A stretch of DNA of 51,528 nucleotides. It comes from a virus. Within the stretch, counting starts at the first letter, position 1, and each line of letters starts with the position of its first letter. This document shows positions 1 through 7,277 of the stretch, piece after piece. The notes under the pieces were generated by a model. That model saw nothing but the letters and a program-made list of their open reading frames with translations, was not told the DNA's origin and did no database searches. The DNA lies in the IMG/VR virus record IMGVR_UViG_3300025770_000026, positions 1 through 51,528 of that record; one strand, written 5' to 3'. The position numbers were made by a program, and so were the translations under genes.

Positions 1-394
1 TCTCTTCTTTAGTAATGACATGACTTATTCCACGCATTCGTTTCTTTATCCAATTATTCGCCATTTTATCTTTCATAAGCAAATCGAATAAATCTTCAGG
101 AAGACATTGCATGTATAGATGTTTATTAGAGAACTTGCCATTGACCTTGAACATACCCTCACAAACATAATAATTTGCATTAGTCTTATCCTTAATGAAT
201 GTAATGGTAGTATCTACACCAACCAATGTTTCCATATAGAGTGAAAGACTTATTTTAGAATAAGCAGGTAAACAATATTCAAGTTTTTTTAGGCGATGCT
301 TCGTCTTTTCAATAATATCTAAGGGAGCATTGATGTCTTTGAATTTCTTCAAGCGATGTTTAAGGTATTTGTATTCTTGAACGGTTGTTTGCAT
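1..394 (-). CDS. Hypothetical protein, C-terminus cut by window edge
   Basis: An open frame runs from an ATG at 394 off the left edge (131 codons visible). The protein starts MQTTVQEYKYLKHRLKKFKD and is basic, with lysine/arginine-rich helices first, then a hydrophobic middle (YMETLVGVDTTITFIKD) and a second basic stretch (NNWIKKRMRG). I do not recognise a family or any catalytic motif. It is followed at its 5' side by an AT-rich gap of 50 bp and then by another minus-strand gene, so it is probably the distal gene of the transcript that starts at the late promoter near 776. Confidence 0.75.
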   Translation of the reverse strand, partial: MQTTVQEYKYLKHRLKKFKDINAPLDIIEKTKHRLKKLEYCLPAYSKISLSLYMETLVGVDTTITFIKDKTNANYYVCEGMFKVNGKFSNKHLYMQCLPEDLFDLLMKDKMANNWIKKRMRGISHVITKEE

Positions 395-444
395 ACTAAT
401 ATTATAACATCATTATTTACGAATTAAACCATTTTTATTATTAT

Positions 445-750
445 TTAATGCTTTTTTACTGGGTTATGTGTTGTATCATTTTCGCCATTTGAGTGAAAAA
501 GGGGTGTCACTATATGCACAAAGGACATCGGTATTTTTTCAAGTGTACTGCTCAGGTGTTCGCCAAGTGTACTTACCAAAGCAATATGATGTTCATTCCT
601 GTACACGACATACCCGACACTCCGCAATAACGGCAAAGGTTTCTTGGCGTACGCCAACTGTTCTTTGAAATCGTTCCAACCAACATCACCTCGCTCTTCA
701 GCATCATACCAAGTGACTTCCACTAACGGATATTGTTTTTTCTTCGCCAT
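445..750 (-). CDS. Hypothetical phage protein, 101 aa
   Basis: Reads MAKKKQYPLVEVTWYDAEER and onward, a soluble mixed alpha/beta protein with the recognisable phrase VTWYDAEERGDVGWND. I infer a conserved phage protein of unknown role; the VEVTWxDA opening is a pattern I associate with small T4-like phage proteins. It has its own late promoter (TATAAATA at 769-776, minus) about 19 bases upstream, and lies just after the cobT terminator, so it is probably expressed late and independently of cobT. Confidence 0.8.
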   Translation of the reverse strand: MAKKKQYPLVEVTWYDAEERGDVGWNDFKEQLAYAKKPLPLLRSVGYVVYRNEHHIALVSTLGEHLSSTLEKIPMSFVHIVTPLFHSNGENDTTHNPVKKH

Positions 751-768
751 ATACTACTCCAGTTATAA

Positions 769-776
769 TATTTATA
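769..776 (-). promoter_or_regulatory. T4-type late promoter TATAAATA
   Basis: Perfect TATAAATA on the minus strand, 19 bases before the ATG of the 445-750 gene. This is the consensus recognised by the T4 late sigma gp55 in known relatives. It sits directly downstream of the cobT terminator. Confidence 0.65.
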
Positions 777-805
777 AAAGAAAACCCCACCATCACTGGT
801 AGGGT
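776..805 (-). terminator. Rho-independent terminator of cobT
   Basis: On the minus strand ACCC-TACCA pairs with TGGT-GGGGT around a GTGA loop (784-805, one mismatch), followed by TTTTCTTTT. It lies about 30 bases after the cobT stop. The U-tract runs into the next late promoter. Confidence 0.75.
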
Positions 806-834
806 CTTCAAGGTGTATCACCGCAAGGTATGAG

Positions 835-3177
835 TCAGGCGGCGATTACATCAATAATCTTAGAAGAGATGACTCGACTAGTCTTCTTGGAGTTGTTACC
901 CTTCATGAATGCGTTCTTGATTTTGGCGTAACTCGCATCATCATCAAGGTTTTCGAGAGCATCAGTGACGACTTCAAGATTTCCCTTAACTACTACGAAG
1001 AGGTCGTAAGCAGTGTTTTCGAGAGTAAAGCAATTGTGCTTCTTATAAGACTGAACAGCACTTTGGAACTCTTTATCACGCATTTCATAATCCGAAACAC
1101 CAGTTGTACCGAAGAATCGGTAACGAAGGTTCTTGATATGGTTGCTATCGTGAAGACGGATACCAATCAAGTTGCATCCAGTGCGTTGCTTGAGGATTTC
1201 AAGGAATGCGAAGGTTTCAGAATCATGTCCAAGGTCACTGTTCAGTGTCACAGTCTTCTTGGTCTTATTATCACGCAAGATTGTTTTACCGTTGTTGTAT
1301 CGTGAGTTATACATCATTCCGTGTCCGTCACCGTCAGTCAAGAACACAGTGTTCACGATTTGAAGGTTATGGGCGTCTTTGAATGCAGGAATGATATCAA
1401 TCGCACAGAGAATTGCTTCATTCAGTGGCGTACTTCCCAAACCGAACTGGCGAGGATAACTGATTGAGTGGCGTTGACGGCCACCGTAGTTGTTTGCTTG
1501 CACGGTCAACCAGAATCGGCGAAGTGCTTTTTTATATTCATTTGATTTCATTGAACTGCTCAAGAAGTTGAATAGACTAAATTCGTGAGGCTTCAAAGAA
1601 TCTTCATCAGTTCCCGTGTACTGTTCGCCAATTGCTGAATCTACTATGCTCTGGTATTCTTCTGACCATCGGTCGACTCTTGAAAGGCCGGGGATGAATC
1701 GGTTACTTGAAAAAGCATAAACCTCAAAAGGAATATTGACTTTTTGACAGAACTCAGTGAGAATCATGAGTTGTTCAGCAGTATCATTCAGGATACTAGA
1801 CATTGAACCAGACCAGTCAAGGAATATAACGATACCGTGACTCTTACCGTCACTATGTACCTCATTCTTGAGGAAGATGTCTTCGCTCCAACGATAATTA
1901 ATCATCGTAGTGGTATCAAGAATACCAGTTTTGGCGATGTTCGTTCGTTTATCCGAATCAGCGGCTTGTTTCATTTGGAACTGTTGAACCATATGATTCA
2001 CAACTGCTTTTGAACCGTTCAAGAACGAAGTCAAATCGGCGATTGCTTCGGCGTGGTCCCTTGAGTATCGTTCAAAATTATCTGTTGCTTCGTGCATATC
2101 CCACTCTTCAGCAATTTGCTTAGGGGTCACGATGATATTGTCAAGATGCATATCAGGAAGCGAGTGATAAGTAGGCGAAGAAGCCTCATCATCACGGAAT
2201 TGTTCAATATTGGATTCATAGTTGCGTTGGGTCGAACCGGCAGAATTGACATCATTTTCATATGCCTCATATGAAAGGTCATCATCGCCTTCACCGTCAG
2301 AAGATTCGCCGGTTTGACTCGATTCAGCAGATTCACCATCATCGGTATCATCTTCCATCGAATCGCCAGCATCATCACCATTGGATTCGCCGTCACCGGC
2401 ACCCTGTGAATCAGAATCTTCATCAGATTCCTCTTCGCCCATAGCAGAACTACCAGAACCACCGTCTTGGTCGTCCGAGTCTTGCTGGTCAGCACCAGAT
2501 TCAGCACCAGAATCGTCACCCTCGTCACCGTCACCCGATGCAGATTGCGATTCGCCATTTTCATCTTGCTCTGGTTCAGGATTCTCATCTTGGTGCTTAC
2601 CGAACAAATCTTCAGCAAGTACGATGACTTCCTCAAAGGTTTCGGTTTCGCTCATACGAGTAACATATTGCTTCTCTTCGTCAGAGAAGGGAACATCAAG
2701 CAAACCGAACAAACCGAGTTTAAACTCAAGATTCAAGCGGTCAATTAATGGCGTTTCAAGGTTAATCGTTCGGTTTTTCAACTCGAACAAGTCTTGAGCA
2801 TTCAATGATTTATATGCGTTAGCAAAGTCACGGCGAAGGCCAGGAAATTTATCCTTAATCAATCGCTCAATGCGAGCATCTTCGACAATGTTCAAGAACA
2901 TATGTCGCATACCCGAAAGTTTACCCTTACCAACAAAGTCTTGCCAACCTTCAGCAGGCGTATGCAGAGCATGGGACACTTCGTGACCTACGAGCATATC
3001 ATATACAGAACTGTCCATCTCTTTCCAGACGGGCAGGCACAGGGTGCGATTCTTAGTATCGAAATATGCAGATGGAGCATCAGCACGATGGATAACATTA
3101 ATGTCTTCCATCGCCATAGCACGAGCAAGGATATCCTTGCTGGCAGTGTTGACTTTGATAGTGGGTTTCTGACTCAT
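835..3177 (-). CDS. cobT: CobT-like protein with zincin motif and VWA domain
   Basis: A 780-aa protein with CobT/MoxR-partner architecture. The N-terminal domain holds a zincin motif HEVSH (about residues 65-69) followed by VEDARIE, the place where the third zinc ligand would be. Residues about 200-330 are a very acidic, serine-rich linker. The C-terminal third is a von Willebrand A domain with the MIDAS motif DWSGSMSS. In bacteria CobT works with the AAA+ protein CobS and CobN to insert cobalt in B12 synthesis; phage homologues are known but their substrate is not. The ATG at 3177 (MSQKPTIKV) is chosen because a TGG-TACAAT promoter ends 8 bases upstream; an in-frame extension to 3219 would overlap that promoter. 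Divergent from cobS, its AAA+ partner. Confidence 0.85.
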   Translation of the reverse strand: MSQKPTIKVNTASKDILARAMAMEDINVIHRADAPSAYFDTKNRTLCLPVWKEMDSSVYDMLVGHEVSHALHTPAEGWQDFVGKGKLSGMRHMFLNIVEDARIERLIKDKFPGLRRDFANAYKSLNAQDLFELKNRTINLETPLIDRLNLEFKLGLFGLLDVPFSDEEKQYVTRMSETETFEEVIVLAEDLFGKHQDENPEPEQDENGESQSASGDGDEGDDSGAESGADQQDSDDQDGGSGSSAMGEEESDEDSDSQGAGDGESNGDDAGDSMEDDTDDGESAESSQTGESSDGEGDDDLSYEAYENDVNSAGSTQRNYESNIEQFRDDEASSPTYHSLPDMHLDNIIVTPKQIAEEWDMHEATDNFERYSRDHAEAIADLTSFLNGSKAVVNHMVQQFQMKQAADSDKRTNIAKTGILDTTTMINYRWSEDIFLKNEVHSDGKSHGIVIFLDWSGSMSSILNDTAEQLMILTEFCQKVNIPFEVYAFSSNRFIPGLSRVDRWSEEYQSIVDSAIGEQYTGTDEDSLKPHEFSLFNFLSSSMKSNEYKKALRRFWLTVQANNYGGRQRHSISYPRQFGLGSTPLNEAILCAIDIIPAFKDAHNLQIVNTVFLTDGDGHGMMYNSRYNNGKTILRDNKTKKTVTLNSDLGHDSETFAFLEILKQRTGCNLIGIRLHDSNHIKNLRYRFFGTTGVSDYEMRDKEFQSAVQSYKKHNCFTLENTAYDLFVVVKGNLEVVTDALENLDDDASYAKIKNAFMKGNNSKKTSRVISSKIIDVIAA

Positions 3178-3185
3178 AAGTGTAT

Positions 3186-3196
3186 ATTGTACCATA
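3186..3196 (-). promoter_or_regulatory. Extended -10 promoter of cobT
   Basis: The minus strand reads TATGGTACAATATACA: a TGG-TACAAT extended -10 ending 8 bases before the cobT ATG, so the mRNA would be leaderless or nearly so. The same 16-mer (one end base differs) stands on the plus strand before cobS at 3593-3608, which supports a shared promoter type. No TTGACA-like -35 is visible. Confidence 0.6.
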
Positions 3197-3203
3197 AATC
3201 GTA

Positions 3204-3215
3204 CCCCATATGGGG
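3204..3215. repeat. Perfect 12-bp palindrome CCCCATATGGGG
   Basis: Perfect inverted repeat in the -35 region of the cobT promoter. Its place and symmetry fit an operator for a dimeric regulator. No second copy was noticed in the window. Confidence 0.45.
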
Positions 3216-3279
3216 GCAAGGGTGCGAATCGGGTGAAAATAGATGATTTTGTTGAAAATAGACTGACACTATGTCGTCA

Positions 3280-3478
3280 CCTAACAATACCCTAACAAGA
3301 TTTATTTCAATAAAATCCTTGTTTTTCGTCTAAAAATCCACTTTTTGTCATTTATTTCGACTTTTTAGTCATTTTCTGACGATTTTGTTGATTTTGGTAT
3401 GCCGTTTGCAACGCACGGGCGTTCCTATTTATAGGACAGCACACCAAAAGTTATCCACAAGTTATCCACATCCTAACA
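3280..3478. other. Candidate replication origin with two DnaA boxes
   Basis: Within the 483-bp gene-free divergent region 3178-3660. It holds two perfect DnaA boxes TTATCCACA at 3451-3459 and 3462-3470, spaced 11 bp so that they lie on one helix face. On the left is an AT-rich stretch (about 3300-3400) with near repeats (ACTTTTTGTCATTT and ACTTTTTAGTCATTTT). CCTAACA occurs three times (3280, 3291, 3472). Boxes next to an AT-rich unwinding-like zone are the layout of bacterial origins. T4-like phages normally start from R-loops or recombination, so function is an inference. Confidence 0.5.
3426..3433 (-). promoter_or_regulatory. Late promoter TATAAATA upstream of cobT
   Basis: Minus-strand TATAAATA inside the 12-mer CCTATAAATAGG (3424-3435). 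The identical 12-mer occurs on the plus strand at 17128-17139. It would give a long cobT leader of about 240 bases crossing the AT-rich zone. Confidence 0.45.
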
Positions 3479-3564
3479 GAACCCGAACAAATAAAAATAA
3501 TTTAGTTTTCGCCCCGTAAGTGCCTGCCATTACTACATTTACGCAAAATTCTTTGGAAATCTTC

Positions 3565-3608
3565 TATAATAGGGGTAGGAAGTGCGCCGTATTATGGTAC
3601 AATATACA
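3565..3608 (+). promoter_or_regulatory. cobS promoter region
   Basis: Two -10 elements are visible: TATAAT at 3565-3570 and TGG-TACAAT at 3595-3603. The second matches the cobT promoter in opposite orientation. No good -35 is seen for either. Confidence 0.5.
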
Positions 3609-3613
3609 TTCAC

Positions 3614-3633
3614 GAGTGGGGTTTTTCCCACTC
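3614..3633 (+). promoter_or_regulatory. 5' leader hairpin of cobS
   Basis: GAGTGGG and CCCACTC form a perfect 7-bp stem around GTTTTT, between the promoter and the GGAG ribosome binding site of cobS. There is no U-tract after it, so it is more likely an mRNA-stabilising or regulatory hairpin than a terminator. Confidence 0.5.
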
Positions 3634-3660
3634 TCTTCCCGCAATCCTTCGGAGATTCAA

Positions 3661-4899
3661 ATGAAATTAAATTTACGACAAACGCAACTTTTGTCCGCCT
3701 TGAAGGCGAACGGTTGCACTTCACCTGTAAGTCGCCAAGATATTGTCGATGCGTGTACCACATCTGGTGCGTATGCGTGTCCTCCATCTTGGTTGACTCA
3801 AGACTCTGCCCGCAAAGTCGGTCGTGGTCTTTATGATTGTCCTGAACTGTCTGAAATTGACGGTTCTGTTGTCGCATCCGTTCCGAAGACGGTATCACCT
3901 GCTCCCGCCCCTGTCGTAAAGGAAAATGTCGATATACAGACTGGTCCTGTACAGGGTGCGGTTGAAGCGGTTGACAATACTGCATTGCTTGCAATGGGTA
4001 TGACCGGCGGTGAACGACAAACACTTGTGCCGCCACGATTTGACGGTTATGTCGCTTGGGGTCACTTTAGTGATGTCGAGAAAATCGTCCGAAGTCGCCG
4101 AAACTACAATGTTTTCGTGACTGGTCTTTCTGGTAACGGCAAAACTCTCATGGTAGAGCAGGTTTGTGCGAAATTGAAACGAGAATGCTATCGTGTCAAT
4201 ATTACTCGTCAGACTGACGAAGATGACCTGTTGGGTGGATTCCGCCTAATCAACGGTAACACCGTCTGGATGGACGGTCCCGTGGTTTCAGCAATGAAAT
4301 CTGGTGGCGTACTGTTGCTCGATGAAATCGACCTCGGTTCTGCTAACTTGATGTGTCTGCAACCTGTCCTAGAGGGCAAGGGTGTATTCCTCAAGAAAAT
4401 CGGTCAATGGGTTACGCCCGCTGACGGTTTCACTGTGTTCGCTACTGCCAATACCAAGGGTAAAGGTTCGGATGACGGACGATTTGTCGGTACTGGGATT
4501 ATGAACGAAGCAATGCTCGACCGCTTCCCGATTACCCTTGAGCAACCTTATGCAACTAAGGCCACTGAGAAGAAGATTCTCGTGAAGGCCGGTTGTGATG
4601 ATGTTGATTTTGCTGACCACCTTACAAAGTGGGCGGAAATTATTCGCAAGTCCTTCTATGAGGGTGCTGTCGATGAAATCATCTCGACCCGCCGTCTGGT
4701 GGATATCGTGAATGCTAACGCAATCTTTGGCGATAAGTCCAAAGCAATTGCTATGTGTCTCGCTCGATTCGATGATGACACTAAAGAAGCATTCTTGAAT
4801 CTGTATTCCAAAGTGGATGCGGATATGCAGGTAGGAACTGATGAGGGTGAAGCCTCTGATGTGCCTGCTTCAGCAGAAGGTAATGCGTGTCCATTTTGA
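3661..4899 (+). CDS. cobS: CobS-like MoxR-type AAA+ ATPase
   Basis: A 412-aa AAA+ ATPase. Residues about 25-60 form a small domain with the phrase PPSWLTQDSARKVGRGLY. The ATPase core has Walker A GLSGNGKT (about 153-162) and Walker B GGVLLLDEID (about 214-223), then ATANTKG as sensor 1 and RFPITLEQP. CobS is the motor of aerobic cobaltochelatase and belongs to the MoxR group that works with VWA proteins, here cobT across the divergent promoter. The start at 3661 is set by GGAG 7 bases upstream; an upstream extension to 3520 would cross the promoter. The N-terminal domain recurs alone in the 5967-6329 gene. Confidence 0.9.
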   Translation: MKLNLRQTQLLSALKANGCTSPVSRQDIVDACTTSGAYACPPSWLTQDSARKVGRGLYDCPELSEIDGSVVASVPKTVSPAPAPVVKENVDIQTGPVQGAVEAVDNTALLAMGMTGGERQTLVPPRFDGYVAWGHFSDVEKIVRSRRNYNVFVTGLSGNGKTLMVEQVCAKLKRECYRVNITRQTDEDDLLGGFRLINGNTVWMDGPVVSAMKSGGVLLLDEIDLGSANLMCLQPVLEGKGVFLKKIGQWVTPADGFTVFATANTKGKGSDDGRFVGTGIMNEAMLDRFPITLEQPYATKATEKKILVKAGCDDVDFADHLTKWAEIIRKSFYEGAVDEIISTRRLVDIVNANAIFGDKSKAIAMCLARFDDDTKEAFLNLYSKVDADMQVGTDEGEASDVPASAEGNACPF

Positions 4900-5129
4900 G
4901 TAGTTCAGTTCTCCGTTCAAAAGACTTCTGTCTAATCAATCATGACACGGGATGCCAGTACATGTTTAAACCGCAAGACGGATGCGTTGTGGTATTAATC
5001 GATGACGGACACGGGTGGCGGACATATGATTCTGCCATGGCCGGCGGGAACTACATGACAGACCGTGCAAGAACATTTTGGAACTCCCTAATCAAACAAG
5101 GATTCACGAACAACTATGAAATCGAATGA
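4887..5129 (+). CDS. AR-x-x-W family small protein (member 1)
   Basis: About 80 aa, overlapping the end of cobS. GTG at 4887 is preceded by AGAAGG at a good distance; a TTG at 4896 that overlaps the cobS stop as TTGA is the other option. The body has a beta-hairpin-like core (CVVVLIDDGHGWRTYD) and ends in RARTFWNSLIKQGF, the C-terminal signature shared by at least five other small proteins in this window. Function unknown. Confidence 0.8.
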   Translation: MSILSSSVLRSKDFCLINHDTGCQYMFKPQDGCVVVLIDDGHGWRTYDSAMAGGNYMTDRARTFWNSLIKQGFTNNYEIE

Positions 5130-5619
5130 AATAAACAAATTCCGTGAGAACTACACCAAGTACGAAAAAGAATGCGTATTTGAGGGGTATAGGCTGGCTG
5201 TTCTGTTTGACGAGAAAGATTCTGTCAAGCAACATGGCGGCCGCTGGAATCAAGAAGAGAAAACTTGGTGGATGCCGGCAGGTAAAATTCTTGAACAAAT
5301 ACATGACAATGGTACATTGGTTCGGGACTGGCTGAACGATAATGAAATGATTATCGGTCAATTCGGCAAAATCACAAAAGCACAATCCGAACGATTTACT
5401 GATGAGGCAGGCAACTTCACCGAGTATGGTATACACAAGTCAAACAACGACCCCCAATTCAAAGTACAATTCTTCTATGACCAAGATGTGGTGAAATTTA
5501 TCCCCACTGGTATGGGTGAACTGGCGACCGAATATCTCACTCTTGAAGATGGTCGTAAACGATGGGACGAAGCAATCGAAGCCGGTTATATTCGAGTAGA
5601 ATCGTGGGAAAACTCTTGA
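5116..5619 (+). CDS. DUF5710-like N-terminus with AR-x-x-W-like C-terminus (member 2)
   Basis: 167 aa. The first 60 residues contain LFDEKDSVKQHGGRWNQEEK followed by TWWMP, which resembles the DUF5710 domain (EKD..K..GA.W......W..P) found in plasmid and phage primases and in DNA-processing proteins. The C-terminal half has a beta-rich segment and ends in GRKRWDEAIEAGY, a divergent form of the family signature. The start ATG overlaps the previous gene by 14 bases. The two parts suggest a fusion of a nucleic-acid-associated domain to the recurrent C-terminal unit. Confidence 0.8.
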   Translation: MKSNEINKFRENYTKYEKECVFEGYRLAVLFDEKDSVKQHGGRWNQEEKTWWMPAGKILEQIHDNGTLVRDWLNDNEMIIGQFGKITKAQSERFTDEAGNFTEYGIHKSNNDPQFKVQFFYDQDVVKFIPTGMGELATEYLTLEDGRKRWDEAIEAGYIRVESWENS

Positions 5620-5643
5620 CCACGGTCGCCTCTGAGGTATAAT
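5616..5643 (+). promoter_or_regulatory. Early promoter TTGACC-16-TATAAT, leaderless
   Basis: TTGACC at 5616-5621, 16-bp spacer, TATAAT at 5638-5643. The ATG of the 50-aa gene begins exactly 7 bases after the last base of the -10, where transcription should start. Confidence 0.75.
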
Positions 5644-5649
5644 ATGAGT

Positions 5650-5802
5650 ATGATGAAAGAATACCTGCTATGGTTGGAAGAAAAAGGAATCGCCGAATGG
5701 GACGAAAATCTCGGCGAATGGACATTCTCTGTTGAAGACATCTATGCTGCCACACTTGTTAAAGAATATAGGGAGCGACCCGATGCCGTGGACCGACCCT
5801 GA
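5650..5802 (+). CDS. Small protein, 50 aa, leaderless
   Basis: Reads MMKEYLLWLEEKGIAEWDEN and ends in EYRERPDAVDRP. Predicted as an acidic, tryptophan-containing, mostly helical protein with no known family. The start is chosen because a strong sigma-70-like promoter ends 6 bases before the ATG and no Shine-Dalgarno is present; an in-frame ATG at 5644 touches the -10 and is unlikely. It overlaps the next gene by 20 bases in another frame. Confidence 0.65.
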   Translation: MMKEYLLWLEEKGIAEWDENLGEWTFSVEDIYAATLVKEYRERPDAVDRP

Positions 5803-5953
5803 AGAAGACCTCGCCGATGAAACTGGCGATTACGATGTTATCTGGGATGATGAAGACCCTGATGAGGCATGCCTCATTGATGAAAATGGTGGACTTACCG
5901 CCAATGGATACGAATTGTTAGCAACAATGGATGCTAACGGACAATTTTGCTGA
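5783..5953 (+). CDS. Small acidic protein, 56 aa
   Basis: Reads MPWTDPEEDLADETGDYDVI and ends in TANGYELLATMDANGQFC. Very acidic. The ATG at 5783 has GGGAG seven bases upstream and overlaps the end of the preceding gene; a longer in-frame ORF from 5732 has no such signal. The acidity hints at a decoy or inhibitor of a nucleic-acid-binding host protein, but nothing proves it. Confidence 0.65.
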   Translation: MPWTDPEEDLADETGDYDVIWDDEDPDEACLIDENGGLTANGYELLATMDANGQFC

Positions 5954-5966
5954 AGGAGCAATTACA

Positions 5967-6329
5967 ATGGAAATGATTTATAACAACTTGACAAACCGAC
6001 AGAAGGTATATGTGGATGCGATTCGCACCAATGCACCTGACCTCAACATCGACACGACCAAGACTGAATATTCTCGTGCTGAACTGCGCCAGATTTCAAT
6101 GAAGATGAAGGGAAAGATTTGGATTCCCAATTGGATTACACACGACCAGAGTCGCCGTGTTGCCCGTGGTGTCTTCCTGATTCCTGAAGTGGTCATCGAC
6201 CCTCTAGAGGACACAGATGTCCTTGCGGTATCGCCTGGTGAACACACTGAGGACGATGGAGAGATGGACTTCATTGAAGACGACCCAATGGTCAATGTCG
6301 ATGAACAAGCATATCAAGAAATTATGTAG
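5967..6329 (+). CDS. Stand-alone CobS N-terminal-like domain protein, 120 aa
   Basis: The region PNWITHDQSRRVARGVFLIP closely follows PPSWLTQDSARKVGRGLY of the nearby CobS N-terminus, so both share one small domain of winged-helix-like character. Here it is not followed by an ATPase but by an acidic tail (EDDGEMDFIEDDP). AAGGAG lies 8 bases before the chosen ATG. A free copy of an adaptor domain next to the full AAA+ protein suggests a partner, competitor or substrate linker for the CobS-CobT machine. The shared motif is seen directly; the role is inferred. Confidence 0.75.
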   Translation: MEMIYNNLTNRQKVYVDAIRTNAPDLNIDTTKTEYSRAELRQISMKMKGKIWIPNWITHDQSRRVARGVFLIPEVVIDPLEDTDVLAVSPGEHTEDDGEMDFIEDDPMVNVDEQAYQEIM

Positions 6330-6490
6330 TATATTATATGGATGTCACTTGGCAATTCTCTTATTGAGATGACTCGAAACGCCATTAGTGCTTGCCGTAT
6401 GTTCTCACTATAAAATGAACGATGGTAAGGTAGCACAGGGGAAACCCTCTGACTACCAATTTATTGACTGAAACGCAAAGGAAACACTCT

Positions 6491-6829
6491 ATGCACCCAA
6501 CAACATCCACACTCATCTCTGACGCTATTCTCGCATTACGATTGCTTGATGAGAAACTGGTCCACGCAAACTTCATACCCGAACAAGAACTCACTAACGA
6601 CCTCATCGGTGGTGCTGTGTTACTTGGTAGTATCTTCAGTGGCACGACTACCGACCACTTCAGTGAAGATGAATGTGATTATGTTGTTGCGATGGATGAA
6701 CGAATTCACGAACACTTGAATCAATTGGTTGCTGGCGATTTGGAAGGTAACTTACCAGAACCAGAGTCTGATGGATGGGATGATTATCAAAATAACACGC
6801 CACTCGATTGGGATGACGACCAGATTTGA
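6491..6829 (+). CDS. Hypothetical protein, 112 aa
   Basis: Starts MHPTTSTLISDAILALRLLD; the N-terminal 80 residues look helical and the last 20 are strongly acidic (DWDDDQI). AAGGA stands 8 bases before this ATG, so the longer TTG frame from 6464 is not used. The 160 bp before it (6330-6490) hold only ORFs of under 25 codons and a short AGGG-GAAA-CCCT hairpin. No family recognised. Confidence 0.7.
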   Translation: MHPTTSTLISDAILALRLLDEKLVHANFIPEQELTNDLIGGAVLLGSIFSGTTTDHFSEDECDYVVAMDERIHEHLNQLVAGDLEGNLPEPESDGWDDYQNNTPLDWDDDQI

Positions 6830-6846
6830 ATAAACAGTGTACAGCG

Positions 6847-6867
6847 AAAAAGGTGGTCCCTTTTTTT
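6847..6867 (+). terminator. Rho-independent terminator
   Basis: AAAAAGG and CCTTTTT form a perfect 7-bp stem around TGGTC, followed by further T residues. It begins 17 bases after the stop of the 6491-6829 gene. Its presence argues against reading the next gene from the TTG at 6826. Confidence 0.65.
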
Positions 6868-6921
6868 CGAGGGCAATACGCCGCTGGCAAAAACACCATA
6901 ATACCACGGGCAAAAAAGGTA

Positions 6922-7272
6922 ATGAACAAAACAAGACAACACGAACAAGATAGAGTGGCATCAATGACCGATAGTCAATTGTCCACTCGCTATGGCAAGA
7001 TGAGCAAACCCGAAAAGATTACTTGCTTCTATGAAGAACTCAAAAAGCAAGGGCGAAGAAGGATGGAAAAACAAATGACTCAAATGAGGATTGCACAAGA
7101 CATGGGATGTCACACCATCACACACCCAACACTAGGCACAATGAATTTTATTCCCGATGGGGATGTTGTTCGCATTGTCTGTGAGCATACCAATGAAGAC
7201 TCCCGAACAGGCATTAAGCGTGCCAGACAAATATGGGACGAGAAAATCCAAGAAGGATGGAAAAACAAATGA
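6922..7272 (+). CDS. AR-x-x-W family protein (member 3), possibly two fused genes
   Basis: 116 aa from the ATG at 6922. The first 50 residues are basic and helical (MNKTRQHEQDRVASMTDSQL). The part from Met at 7075 (MTQMRIAQDMGCHTITHPTL) to the end carries the small beta domain and the signature KRARQIWDEKIQEGW. A 27-base repeat identical to the junction with the next gene lies exactly at that internal Met, so the 65-aa C-terminal unit may be the original gene and the N-terminal part a fusion by duplication. Start is uncertain: 6922 (AAGG very close upstream) or 7075. Confidence 0.65.
   Translation: MNKTRQHEQDRVASMTDSQLSTRYGKMSKPEKITCFYEELKKQGRRRMEKQMTQMRIAQDMGCHTITHPTLGTMNFIPDGDVVRIVCEHTNEDSRTGIKRARQIWDEKIQEGWKNK
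7057..7083 (+). repeat. 27-bp direct repeat, copy 1
   Basis: Begins AGAAGGATGGAAAAACAAAT and is identical to 7251-7277. Copy 1 lies inside the 6922-7272 gene at an in-frame ATG. Confidence 0.85.
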
Positions 7273-7277
7273 CTCAA
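7251..7277 (+). repeat. 27-bp direct repeat, copy 2
   Basis: Identical to 7057-7083. Here it forms a normal gene junction: the end of one gene (EGWKNK, stop) overlapped by the ATGA start of the next (MTQ). Confidence 0.85.

Noticed and set aside
2127-2797. Long ORFs opposite or out of frame to the acidic part of cobT
   Set aside because: They are shadows of the repetitive Asp/Glu/Ser codons; composition is low-complexity and no start signals exist.
6342-6468. Peptides of 23 and 18 codons (MSLGNSLIEM..., MNDGKVAQGK...)
   Set aside because: No ribosome sites, no promoter with the spacing of the leaderless set, and length expected by chance.
6826-6921. TTG start at 6826 for the 6922-7272 gene
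   Set aside because: The added region crosses a terminator hairpin with a T-run; the protein segment has no family character.
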